In this document: positions 46,001 to 62,436 of the stretch, piece after piece
How the letters are laid out: every line of letters begins with the position of its first letter
Position numbering within the stretch: the first letter of the stretch is position 1
Origin: Caenorhabditis elegans
Taxonomy: Eukaryota > Nematoda > Chromadorea > Rhabditida > Rhabditidae
Reading direction: 5' to 3'
Assembly (NCBI RefSeq): GCF_000002985.6
Contig: NC_003281.10
Coordinates: 5,766,001-5,830,000, forward strand
Length of the DNA: 64,000 nt
Program-made: the position numbers and the translations under genes
The notes under the pieces: generated by a model
The model's database searches: none
Told to the model about the DNA's origin: nothing
What the model saw: the letters and a program-made list of their open reading frames with translations, nothing else

Positions 46001-48754
46001 ACTAAATTTTGAAAAGTCACAAGTTTCAAATTTCCACATTTCAACTTTTTAAAACAAGTCGACCCATGATTGGTCGTGGTAGTACATAAGATACTTATTT
46101 TGTTGATTTTTTGGTTTTCCTGTATATTCTAGACACAACCCGATGATAAGGGCAATTAACTCATTTATACTCGTTTTTATGGTATTATTGTGAAATTGTC
46201 GCCTTTTGAAATATTTTTCTTGTTTTCAGAGAACTTTTTCTGCATTGCAAGCATGTAATCATTGAAAACATATTGTTAGCTTCTTATTTTGCACAATATA
46301 TTTAAAATCCACCAAAGTAACATGGTTTTAGAAGACGTTAAATGTCCAAAAACAAAATTGCTTAATGAGACTTCTTTTAAAAAATTTTTTAAGTAATTCA
46401 ACATCGATTTCAAATTTCGAAAAAATGGCTGATTTAGAGGAATCCTCATTTTGACAACATTCGTGTACCAATCGGAATGCGATTTAAGAGCTTGTGTGAC
46501 TCTATAGTTTGAGAGCATGTTCTACAATAGTTCTACTATGCCCAAGTATTGCCTTAACGTGATTAATTTCAAAACCCTACAGTACTCCTGACCTATCTTT
46601 TGGGTAATAACATTGGTCTAAACCAAACAGATCCCTTTTTAATGAAGATGAACTGTCGTTCCGTTGGGAAAAGATGAGTCAATTGATGGTACCTCTATGA
46701 TATTTCTCATTTATCAGACCATTCTCCACCTCATCTCTTCCTCTTCAACACTCTTTTTCGACGCCTTCTTATTAAAAAGTTGATCAATCATTGTCCACCT
46801 CTTCTCGTATCATTCCGTCTTCTGTCACACACATACAAATACGCCTCTCACTTCTCTTGTTCTATTTGTTTTTGCGGGCAGATGATGATGAGTGAGTGAT
46901 TTGATTGGTTGCCCCTTGTGTGTGGTGGGCTGCCTATCAAATAGTCATTCATCACACTTTTTTGCGCTGGCGTCGTTACCGCCGTCACAGAAATCCCCCG
47001 CCATTTTAATTGATAGAAGACAGATTTTTCAATAAAAAAGGAAGGGGAGAATGAGGAACAAAGTTTTTATTAATTCGAACGTTCATGAGAATCATGAGGC
47101 TTGAAAGATGGAAAGTATAGAAAAGGGCAAAATCTGAAAGTGTAGAAGATCAAGTGATATCTCTTATCATTATTAGAAGTGACATTGTTGGCATTGCAAA
47201 CACATCATGTTTCACTATTCTACTTATGCTTTTTTTTTGATTATAAAGGGAGAATGCATTTTGTGAGTTTTTTAGAACCAAATTTCAAAAACTTTATATC
47301 TATCTTCTGGCTTTAATGGTCAAATTTTCTAAAATCTGAGGTGTTGCCTTCTTATCCTTCTTACAACGTCTTGAAATTTTTTAGAGGCACGTAGGTAGAT
47401 TGTTTTGATGCACATGAAGTTCGCAATATATCTGAAAATCCCTGGTGCTTTGGTTTATAGTTAATCTTAATAATTTTTCCTATTCCGGTTCATCGTCAAA
47501 ACCAGATGACAATGCAAAGATTTGTTTGAAAAAATTTCCAGAAACCCCGACAAAACCCTAATTACAATGCAAACCTAAACACCCTTCCTTCTAATTAGAA
47601 CAATTAAAATTTGCAAAAACAAGATGCTGATGTCTTGTTCACGTGCTAGTCCTGTTGACCGCTGTAAATCTGCCATAACTCAATTGAAAGGTGAAGAAAT
47701 TAGAGCGATAAGAAGACTAAAGTGCCCATTTTACGACCGTACGCTTTCTTTCTTCTTCTGATGAGATTGACACCATACCGTGAACGAAAGGTGACGATCA
47801 AAGGAAACTGATTATTTTGATTTCTGTTCAGAACTAATAAAAGTAATAAGTTTCCGAGTAAAATATTGTGCGGTACTTACATGCCAATATTTTAAATTTA
47901 AAGCGCCTAATTCGATGAGCAATAATATGTAATACGCCAACAAGAAAACTTCTTGTGAATTAAAAAAAAATTGTGAAATTAGGTGCCTCAAGTGAGTGTT
48001 ACTGCTTTCTGAGTCACAGATATAATACATACCATACCTAGTTTGCACATCAATTCTGTTGGATTCAGAACCCAGCTAGAGGACATACACCGATTCTCAA
48101 TGATTCCGTATTTAATTTTAAATTTGCGCGTTAAGTGTGGTGTGTCACACATTTGGTGCTTGCAACCTAAATACACTTGTCCATTTTTAAAAGTTAAATA
48201 GCAACTATCAGGTTTACAATACTATCTTTCACCGTCTGCGTCTCCATCTCCATGTTCTTCATATCAGTTCAAAAAATGATGTGCTCTTTGTAATGCTCCG
48301 ACTCTTTTTCTTTTCTCCCTGTCCCGAATGATAAGTCAATTAATCGATACCCCCCCCCCCCCCTGATCATCACCTCATTTCCGTTTTTTGTTGTCCGTTT
48401 GTTAAGTTTCCGCTCATTCAGATTTTTGCAGTAGGTATGATATCATTTAAGTGTAGTTTAAACGTAAAACTGATTGGGATCAAAGCAAACATGCTCTCTC
48501 GCTAATAAGTTTGCAACATAGTGATCATCGTATATAGCGCATTTGTATTGCCGTTCTGCTGATCATGGTCTGAAGCAGCCAACATTGTGCGGCACCGCCT
48601 CCCTAATATGAAATTTTAGTGACACACGAAGTGCCCGCTGCTGCTTCAACACTTAAAGATATGTTCTATTGATGTGACATACGTGACCGTTGGCAGATAA
48701 GCAATAAACCAGGAAAATGTCTGAAAATTAGCTATTTCCCTTTCTTTCAACTTG

Positions 48755-48811
<57 letters not shown>

Positions 48812-50261
48812 TTTTCTCCGATTCCATCCTCTCCTCCTCTTCCCATTCACCTGTTATGATCATTTATCGTCACTGGCGCCGAAGAGACGCAGAGTGATGG
48901 GTATGTGGAGGTAGAGAACACATATGGGCACATCCCCCTTACACAAATTAGGTGTGACGGCTTCGAATTAAATTGATCGATGAGCAGTCCGCACCGATGG
49001 GACAGTTCCCGGCATATTGAACAAAACAGTGTCTCAGGCTGGTTAAGACACAATTTTATGCTACACGGTGTTGTCACGTAGATTGCGGTTGGTAGAGTTT
49101 GCAGGGACGCAGAGAGGCTAGAGACTTTGGCTGTCTGCACTCTCTCCTCGCCTTCTCACCATGTGGCCGCGAGATATATTGATGGCCGAGTTTTCTCCAT
49201 TCATAATGAAACAAGTCCCCCGGATGGCCAGAAATGGTTTTTATAACTTTGTTTGTGGGTGACCTAGTTCTCTCAATTGTTTCAGATAATTTAAACTATT
49301 TTGCAGAATGGACTGTTCACATTTCTCTATCATTTTATTTTTTGCTCGCTGAGCATTTCTGATCTTTTGATGATGTACTTTTTTACTTCCTTCGTCATTC
49401 CCACCCTGAACGATAAACTAATTTCCCTTTCGATTAATGCTTTTTCTTTTCCAAAATTGCACTTTTATCATTTTCAAAGAAGAAAAAGAGATGGCATGAC
49501 AATTGTCAGATGATTCTGAGGTTCGACTTTATTAAAATTAGCAATGTTTTTTTTTTATGTTATGGAGAATTTTTTAAATAGTTCTCCACTGACTCACTGT
49601 TGAATAATTTTTACTTGTAGAATTGTTTCTGTGGGAGAAGCATTCAAAAATTAATCACATCTATTTTCAGAATTCCACTCCTTATTTTAGTTGTTTGTTG
49701 TTACATGTACTTATGTACTTAGTAATTGACACATTGCACAATTATTTAAATGCGTGGTAAAGTGCACAAAACAAAGAGTATAAGAATATAGTTTGGTTTT
49801 CATAGTTGGAATGCTGGACTGATTGCTGGAATGTTGGAATGTTTGTTGTGGTAGGTCGGTGTGTCTGCTGTAGTTAGGGAGTTTTCCCTAAATCCAAGTT
49901 TTCAAACACACTTCATCCTTTCCTTGAAAGCACAATTTAAAAAGAAATAAATCATATAATTGGAACATTTATTTTTAAATTGAGATCCCATTGCTGTTTG
50001 ATTTGTCCCTTCTTTCTGATCTTCATCCTTAATCGTCTTCTTCCGTTGTCACCTCGAATCACAACTTCATTTATTCTTCATTATCTGATTATCACCAACC
50101 GTTCTAAGTAAGCACCTCCCATTTTCTCCATTCAGCTCTCCCGTATTCTCTGCTTCCCGTGACTCCGCCTCTTTTTTCAACTTTTTTGTGGGTTTGCTAT
50201 CATTTTCTATCTCTCAATCTTTGTCACTTTGTTCTCGAAAAACGTCTGAATTGGTCGAATA
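43092..50261. other. 7.2 kb gene-free stretch upstream of sma-4
   Basis: No supported gene. Frames are short and lack splice context. It holds a poly(C) run (48350-48362), a long CT microsatellite (48763-48808) and a GATGGCCGAGTTTTCTCC motif at 49181. It probably carries distal control sequence and the 5' UTR of sma-4, but I see no RNA gene or clear site. Confidence 0.6.
48763..48808. repeat. CT dinucleotide microsatellite
   Basis: About 23 uninterrupted CT units in the spacer upstream of sma-4. On one strand it is a GA tract of the kind bound by GAGA-type factors. It should vary in length between strains. Confidence 0.9.
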
Positions 50262-54065
<3,804 letters not shown>

Positions 54066-57000
54066 CACTTATTTTTTATTTTTCTTCAATAATGATATCT
54101 ACCTGTATTTACGTACCCCAGCAGTTTCTCATATTCATGTGCGTTGTAAAATCTCCTTTTTTGAATTTTTTCACTTTGGAAATAAAGTTTTTAGCATAGT
54201 AAATACAACCACACTATGTAAAAATAGGTTGCAGGAAAAATCAAAGAAATTTTAAAAAAATGAGCGGTTGAGTTTTCTCTTTTGGTGGCCGCGTTGACGA
54301 AATGGAAGAATCAAACCATATGCACCATTGTCATCATATTTACTTACCCAGAGCCATTATGGTTGATTGAAAATTCATGGTTGAATTCTCACATATGGAA
54401 TATCATTCCCACGAATTCCCACTAATTTCTTCAATGAAGTTCAAAATAAGAGTGCTCGACGGTCTCTCCCCTCTGTGCCAGTGACAAAAAAAGTGCCCCA
54501 TTCCGGGAGAATTATGTCCCTTGAGAACCATTTTGCCAGGGGCCGTGAGTGTGTCGCCCCCTTTCTACTCTATCCTAGTGGCCCTTTGTCTGTGCGACAC
54601 AAAATATTCCAAAAGTAACACTATCATTTTTATTGTCTTCTCCTACACTCATCCCCATTTCACTGAGCCATTCCTCTGAATGTTGCAGTTTTATGTGCAA
54701 TTTTTTTCAGAAATCACAGAGTTTTTCTTTTTGCAAGACCTTCTTTTGTTTTTTTTTTTTGAGAAACTAAGAGTAAATTTTGGAGATCGAAAGTTCCTCA
54801 CTTAGCTTGTCAAGTACTTTTTCTGCATACTTTTTTCTTGGAAAAATATGTTTATGTACTTGAATTTTGAACTAAAATGAGTTGATTTGTAGGCGCCACT
54901 TCTTCATTTGGCCAAGTTTCTATACTTGCCCAAAACTACATTAACCCAAAATTAATCAATCGGTGAAACCGATTTTCAAAAAAAAACTTTAAAAAAAAAT
55001 TAAAATGTCAACTAATTTTTATTCTTTCGATGAATCTCACATCAAAGTAAAGTTTACAAAGATGGTCCAAATGTACCATAACATGCACAAGTTTTTCAAC
55101 GGCTGACAGTTTACGGGTGTTTTATTCAAAATCTCAATCAAAAAATTAGATTTTCAATTCAATTTATCTTATTTCCAAAATCTACTAGCTTTTATTTATT
55201 TTTCCAAATTGACATCATTTACCCTTTTTCTCAAGGTTATGCTTGATTGAATTCTGAACCTCCATGCTTTTTATTATCTTCCACTTCATTTCTCTTCTTG
55301 AATCACTTTTTGCACAAAAAAATACTTAGTTTTTTTTATTATTTAGATCAAAAATTATTTTTTCGCCTAGAAAATATGGCATGACCTAGGAGCACTTTCG
55401 TGATATTATCAGACATTTTGCATACATGTTGCTATTTCATTCGGTCTAAAAATTTAAATTCTGATTTAATTCAATTTATATTTATGGTAGAAATTTCGTA
55501 ATTTGATTCGAGGCCGCCGAAAAATATATGAAGAATAATTTTCCACCTTCTCTTCCATCTCAAAAAAACAAAGAATTCAGTTATAGTAGTCGGGTCGGTT
55601 GAGAACAAAAGGGGACCCCTAGTATTTTCATGTTCTACAATAAATCATATTGACCCTTTTCATGGCATCATTTGGAGATTAGAGGAGCCTTTTCTCTTTT
55701 TTGACTTTTCTTGCTCAATGAGCTCTTGAAGTAAACATTTATAAGAATCCATACTGAAATTGTTATTCCACACATACATACACCTTATATGGCTCATTTG
55801 ACATTCCAAAAAACAGGATATTTTGCCTCTAGAAAAAAAGGGTCTTGGGATGTAAAACGTTCTGTGTCATTTTCAACTCAACTGCTCGTTTTCCACGTAT
55901 TATTTATGGAATGAAAACGAGAAGAAAGCCTCTGGGAAATGCAAAAGGATATGACATGAAAATAGGTGGATTCGAGGGAAGAAGAACGTTTTTTACTTCG
56001 TAATTTTAAAAATATTTTTGAAAAACTTAAGATTCGTGGTCGGAAAATCTCTTGAATTTGATCACCCTTTTTTGCGCCGCGGCCGCAAACAGCGAAAGAA
56101 AACTCGGTCACCGTTAAAATCAAATCAGTGCATTTTTTTAAAGTGATCTAAATTTTGTCCCGTAGCCACGAAGAGAAAATTCGGCCTCTCTCAGAAACTG
56201 AATTATTGAAATTTCATGATAAACGTCTCCACAAAAAATTTAGCAAAATATTTGCCCATCAAACAATTTGAAACTTCCAAGGTCTTCAAAAGTAGATTGT
56301 AGTTTTTTGCACTTTTCGACTTCCATTTTCATTTTATTAACAAAAATTCAGAGAACAAACCTTATTGAATCTAGATTTGAAAAAAGCATTCTTTCCATCT
56401 GTCCCTTATAATCATGTTAAACCATTTGGGCATTCTGATCGACGAGCACAAAATTGAAAAGGTCATTTTTCTTTTAATAGTACATATTTTACAAATTTTG
56501 AAGTTGACAAATCTCCATAAAAATTCAAATAAAACCGAATTTTCTTTTGCTCCGTTTTCATTAAGAGTATATTTTGGCAAATTGGGAAAGGAGAGCTAAG
56601 TATATGAAGAAACAAAATTTTCCTACTGAACGGTTTTCCGAAATCCCTATCCCATTTCTTCAAGTTCAATCCAATATTATTCACCAGTCAATTCTGTTTC
56701 TGACATGAATTGGTATTGACTAAACTCTATCAGATGTCATATTCAGTTAGTTAATGTGCTCCAAGAACTATGAAGCTTATAAAAAATTAGAGTAGACGAC
56801 TACTGTCTCCGCCTTCTCCTGCATCTTCTAACATCTGTTGAACATTCAACAAATTGCTGCTCTCCGTTTAGCTCATAAATATGTTTTCCCTTTTTTTCTG
56901 TTTCCAGACACATTCTAAATTCTCGAGAGCATATTTTATATCTTGTATCTTACACTCCTTTCCATCGTTTTTCACCCTTCCCACCTCATCACCTTCTTTT

Positions 57001-57956
57001 TTTTCCATCTTCGTCTTCTAGTTTTCACCTCTTTTTCTCATCAAAACAATCCAATTTTCGGAAGTCACTCCTTTTCCTTTCCCGCCCTTCTTTCTTTTTC
57101 TGGGCGGAGCTTTGTTTGTGTGTGCTCTTTCTGCCGGCTCCACCCATAAATGTTGATGCTCTCTGGGACTTTTATGCCCTCTGATTTCACGGATTTTTTA
57201 TTGAACTTTTGGTTTAACATTTTCGATTATTCATTATTCAAATTTCAAAAAAAAATCCAAAAATCTCCAAACTTCGTTCGAAAGTTGACACACAACTAAA
57301 CGTTCGAGGAACTTTTTCGATAGTTTTTTGTAGTGAAATTTGGTACATTTCTCCGAATTTCTAAGAAATACGATATTAGAATTCTAAAATCACAAGATTT
57401 TTTGTAAGTTTCATGTTTTTTCTCATCATTTTTCTGACGCTCTCTCAAAAAACTCTTTGTCATTTTTTAGCGATTTTCTATGCCTGGAATAAAGTGGCAT
57501 ATCGGACTGAACCGGACGTCCCGTTTTCCGGATTCTAATAATCCGGTGCCTACTTTTTCGGTGTTGCGATGGGGTTTCAATATTTTTAAACGAATTCCAT
57601 GGTTTTTATTGTTGCTACACCTGGCCACCGTTTTTTTTTTTCAAAATTAGAAACATCTGGAACGTGAAATTAAAACCCGAAAAGGGACCTTTGAAAAACC
57701 AGACTTCCGGTTTGCCAGCCCTAGCCTGAAAAAATTCTGAAAATAAGTAACTTCTTTCCTAGCCATATCTTCCACAAACAATCGGTGGCCGAGCTTATTA
57801 AAAAAAATCAAATTTTCAAGTACGTTCCCTAAGTTTTCTTAAATGGCCGTTTTTGCAACTCTTAGGAATATTCAAAGTTTGATTCATAATTTCGAAAGCT
57901 AATCTACGTGTTTTCAGAGATCCCGTTGCCACGTGGCATTGCTCCATGTTGAGTGA
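54066..57956. other. gene-free spacer between sma-4 and the small membrane protein gene
   Basis: No coding region is supported. The sma-4 3' UTR should lie in the first few hundred bases (AATAAAG at 54180). The region 56900-57170 is rich in C and T and includes CTGGGCGGAGCTT, and may be promoter DNA for the gene starting at 57957. Confidence 0.55.
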
Positions 57957-60900
57957 ATGCTCCGTAGCATCGTCCTTCTTGTGTTCTGCGTCACGGCATC
58001 GGCAGTCGCTTCTATTGTGACAGAAACATGTTATCCAGACACGTGAGTCAGTCGTTTTTTCCGCTTCTTACTTCTACTACTTTCATGAAGAAGAAAGGGG
58101 GAGAAATTGAATTAAGAAATCAGGACAAAAAATGGAATGAAAGTTTTAAGATCAAAATTTTTAGACTAGACAAAAAACTTAAAAGAAAAACCAAACATTC
58201 TTCTTGGGTGTCGTTTCCCTCACTTGTTCCACGGCTGACGTTTTAAGATTTCTGCAATTATGGCCTAAAAAATGAAAATTAGTTTTTTAATGTGTAATTC
58301 CACACTGAAGTAAATTTAGCTAGGCTTTTTTTTGTAGTCTTTTTTTTTAGTCTAAATTTTCCGTAATAATAATGACAATCCATGGCCGAGTTTTTTCAAT
58401 TTCGACCTTGTTCTTTACTTCTTTTAAGCCCGCTTGTATAGATGTCCTAACTTCTTTCGAACTTCTAGGCATGACTAACACCAAAAAGCGTAACTTCAAC
58501 ATTTCAAAAATACGTACTCCATATACTCTACGGAACCACGACGCATCCTTCCGCCGTGTTTCTCCTAAATAATTGGAAATCTAATATTTTAGTCTTTGCA
58601 AGATGTACTCATTCTCTTTTGAAAGCTTCACTCTAATTTGCTTTGAATGGATAATTGATGACGTTTTGGGCAGTGGATCAGACCTTTTCAACTAAGTGGT
58701 GATGAGATCCACGTGGAAGTGACAAATGAGCAAATGATGATGATGCTCTTGTTATTTTCATCCGAAAAGAAAGAAAAACGATATATTATGCATTAAAATG
58801 GTGTGCTCTCGGAGCCCCCGTTGAGATGCTCTTCGCTTCACTGATGTTTTGATGAATGGACATTCGTAAACAAGAAGCATCTGTGAGATGAAAGTTTCTT
58901 GAAGCGAAACGAGCAAAATTTGCGACGAAACAATGATGGGGCGCCGGATGAAATTACAAGGGCATTACGCTTCATTACATTTTGTTTCCAAGATTTTTTT
59001 TTCGTTTGAAAAAATTGGGAAAAATGATTGGGATTTTGAAAGTCAGGCGTGGCATACAAATTTTAAGCTAGGCTACCACCCAATTTTCAAAATTTCAGAT
59101 TATTTATGGCAAGTTTCAGAATGAGCTTTTAAAAGTTTAGAAGTCTAAGTTAGGAAAACTTTGCTCACCAATTTTTGCCTCCTGGTTACCGAAAACCTAT
59201 AGAGAAACATTGTATTGCTGGTGTAGAAATTTTGTTCCCTACAATTTTAATCAATTTTTTTCCGAGTGTTCATTTCAAAACTTTTAAAGTTACCTATCGT
59301 TTCATAATTTTTCCAGAGGATAACGTTTTGAAGTTTCGAAGTTTTGAAAGAGTTTTCCAAAATTGACCGTAACTTGGGGCATCTCTAAAACCCTATACTC
59401 CTTAGATGCCTGAAATATTAATGGTGCTCCACTATTAGAAATCTCTACCGTATACCTTCCTCCAGTCATCCAATACTTCTCATCCATCCTCTGGTCTTTC
59501 TATAATTTTTCTGACGTTTTCCACTACTTTTTCGAAAATAAGGTTTTCTTGGTCCAAAGTGTTTCCTGATGGAAGTAGTAGTCCCCACCGCTCCAGTCAT
59601 CGAAAACATTCGTACATAAAAAACATACGTTCGTTCCCCTACTCTACTTCTGTTCCTTTGGCTAAACAACTCAGATCAGAAAACAAAGTAATTTAGAGAA
59701 AAAGAGAACGGGTGTGACCTATGTTTACTACTTTCTACTTGTCCGGAAATTTGTTTCTGCCCCAGATTGCAAGAAAAACTTTAAATTTTCATTTGAACTG
59801 AACTTTTCAGGATATGCAGATTAGTCCTTTTATGACCTTCAAAATAAGCCCCATATCGACTATTCTAGAATCATTTTGAAATATCTCACACTTATCTAAA
59901 GATTCCAGAATTTAAAAATTAACCCTTTTTTAAATTTTCGAAATATTCTTACTAAGCTCCAGGAGTGTCGTTTTTTTCTTGATGAGCACAAAATATGCGT
60001 TTCCATAAATACATAGTTATAAATGTGTCAATTACACACATAAATCAGCCTGTCGATGCGTGTCTAAAAAGGCTAATACTTTTTCGCTTCTTTCCCCGGT
60101 GCAAAGCGACACGAAAGGGTTAGGCTTCTCGATTTTCCAATTAATTGGACGCCTGATGAAAGATGAGCAAGCAGCGGGGAGGTCGTGAAGACGTCCCGAG
60201 AAGAAGAAGAAGATTAAAGGAGTAAAGTGAAGAGGCATTCAGAAGAGCCAGCACATTTCACTTTCCCAGATTGGTAGAGAAAAAATCAAAGTGAAACGCA
60301 ATTTCATTCCATCAACAAGAAGCCGAAATTATTGTTCGCGATTTGGAATAAAAGGTCAACGTCATGCGGTAAAAATAGCATTTCCGGGCTTAGAGGGAAA
60401 CTGTGTACAGTGGACTTACAGTAACCTTTCTATACCTGTTTCACATGATGTCTATCTAATTTTGATCACCTTGAATTTGGAAAAAGCACACTAAAATTTC
60501 AGGATATCATCCGATAAGTGAACATTTACATGTTTGCAATAGTCACTATTTTATTTCTATGTTGAAGTTGTCTAGGTCTCGTCCTACAGTAACCCATTCA
60601 ATACAGCAAACATTGTGTAGATTGAATGCAAAAACACCATGATAGGCAGGCATGTAGGCAGCTGGACACGAAACAGGCTGCAACGCCTGGGTTGCACCGT
60701 TTATTTTTTTTATGAATGTTTGTTTATGATTGAGCCATCTATCTTCCCGTCCACGTAGCAAAACTCATGCTCATTCTAATTATTAGCTTCTGGTAAATTT
60801 TTCATGTAGGCACAGAAGTGTCTTGAAGGTAATCTATGCCTATTTGTTGTAATTCTAAGTAGGCTGCCTGATAGCCAAACCGCTAGGAATATTTATGCCT

Positions 60901-62436
60901 CTTTCCAAAATCCAAGTCACCATCTGTTTTCCAGTTTGTTTGTTGATCGTTGCCACCTTCTTCCTTCACACATCTTCCTTCTTTCCGTCAACTTTTCCTC
61001 ATATATATTTATGATTGGGTCACATTGTCCTGTAAATCAAATTTGCCCGGGCACAGCAGTAGTTTGGGTCGGTCCACTACCACCCCGAAAAGTGTCCAAA
61101 ATTATTCAAATTCCCGGGCTCGCACCAATTTGGGACATATTCACTCTGTCTCTTCACATGTACACACAGATGACTTCGTTTCGTCCATTTCTTTGACGGA
61201 GGGGTCCGTCTACTCCGGAAGGCGCAAAAAATGGAGGGTAATTTGGGAAAAAACGGGTGGGAAGGAAGAGAAAGAGAGATCCTTTCCCCTTGAGGATCAA
61301 CTGAAATGGATAAGAAAATAGAAGAAGAAGAAGAAGAGGAATTTCTTTCTTTTTTTCTTTTTTTTTGGGTGATGATGAGAAAGAAGAAAAATGGGGGCAA
61401 AAGATGTGAAGATGAATAATGTTCCTGGAGGTCGGGAATTTCCCTAAAAAATCATGATGGACTATTTGAACCTCTGAGGGAATTATAAGTCCTCCTGGAG
61501 CGAGGGGAGATTTGAAAGCTTTTATTACCCAGATTCATCGCAATTCATGAGAAATACGGTTCCCGGTCTCGGCACGAAATTTCTAAATATTTAAAAGGAT
61601 TTAAAAAGAGTGTGCGCCTTCAAGGAGTACTGTAGTGTACTGTAGATAGCGAAAAGTGGGAACTACAGTGTCCAGTATTCCATAGATTAATTTTGGTTGT
61701 CTCGAGACCGTTTATTGTATTCTTGCGTAACAATTTGCACTTTGAAAAAATTTCTAGTAACTAAAAAGAGTAACTCCTATCGTATTTCTGTAGTCTTTAA
61801 GGATATAGGAACTGTGAGAATGGCTTTATAACTATTATTATTCACGGACAATTTTTATTCTAAATTTTCAATTTTTCAGATGCGCCGATCCTGAACTGGA
61901 CACGTTCTTCTCATTTGGAACATGTTGTGATAACGAATGTTGCTATCGGTTACGATATTGGGTCTAGTGAGTTTTTAACTAATTCTAAAGTTCGATAAGA
62001 GGTACTTAATACGAAATTGTGTTACTTGGCATATTCTCAGTTTAATTTGAATTTAACTGCTCAAGAAAACTACAAAACGCAAGAACCATACATCATAACT
62101 AATAATGCATTTATCTCTGTCTTTGAAAAATAAATTAATGGGATGACGGAGAATCAGAGTTTATTTGGGCCCATAATGCTTCAGCGAGCATACTGGGCAC
62201 ATCGCGATCGAGGTTTCTGATGGATTCGTCCCAGATTAACAGTAAATCTACCGTAATCAATTTTTAAAGCTGCAGAGCTCTATTCGGAAACTCGAACAAA
62301 ACAAAATTTAAAGATGCTCTAGATGCATACTTTTGGTCCCAAATATAAATTATAAAACTATTTCAGCCCAGCCAGCATCGCAGGAATCGGATTCGTAGCA
62401 GGTGCATTTTTTGCTCTCTGCTTCCAGTGTCGCTGA
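57957..62436 (+). CDS. small cysteine-rich single-pass membrane protein (Shisa/WBP1/VOPP1-like)
   Basis: Three exons (57957-58042, 61880-61966, 62367-62436) give only 80 residues. A signal peptide (MLRSIVLLVFCVTASAVA) is followed by a short cysteine-rich ectodomain with CCDNECCYRLRYW, then a membrane segment (SIAGIGFVAGAFFALCF) and a two-residue-scale tail. The CC-x(3)-CC block just before a membrane helix recalls the Shisa/WBP1/VOPP1 group, but without the long Pro/Tyr-rich tail of those proteins. The first intron is 3.8 kb, huge for a worm gene of this size, and may hold enhancers or an unseen RNA. AATAAA near 62633 fits its 3' end. The family link is tentative; the gene model is well supported by splice sites. 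Confidence 0.7.
61605..61790. repeat. dispersed TACTGTAG / CTCGAGACC repeat
   Basis: Contains GCGCCTTCAAGGAGTACTGT and TCTCGAGACCG, like the copies near 25000 and 32200. It sits in the large first intron of the small membrane protein gene. Confidence 0.55.

Noticed and set aside
48351..48362. Poly(C) run as an assembly gap or G-quadruplex
   Set aside because: A single C tract is a normal feature here and does not by itself show either.
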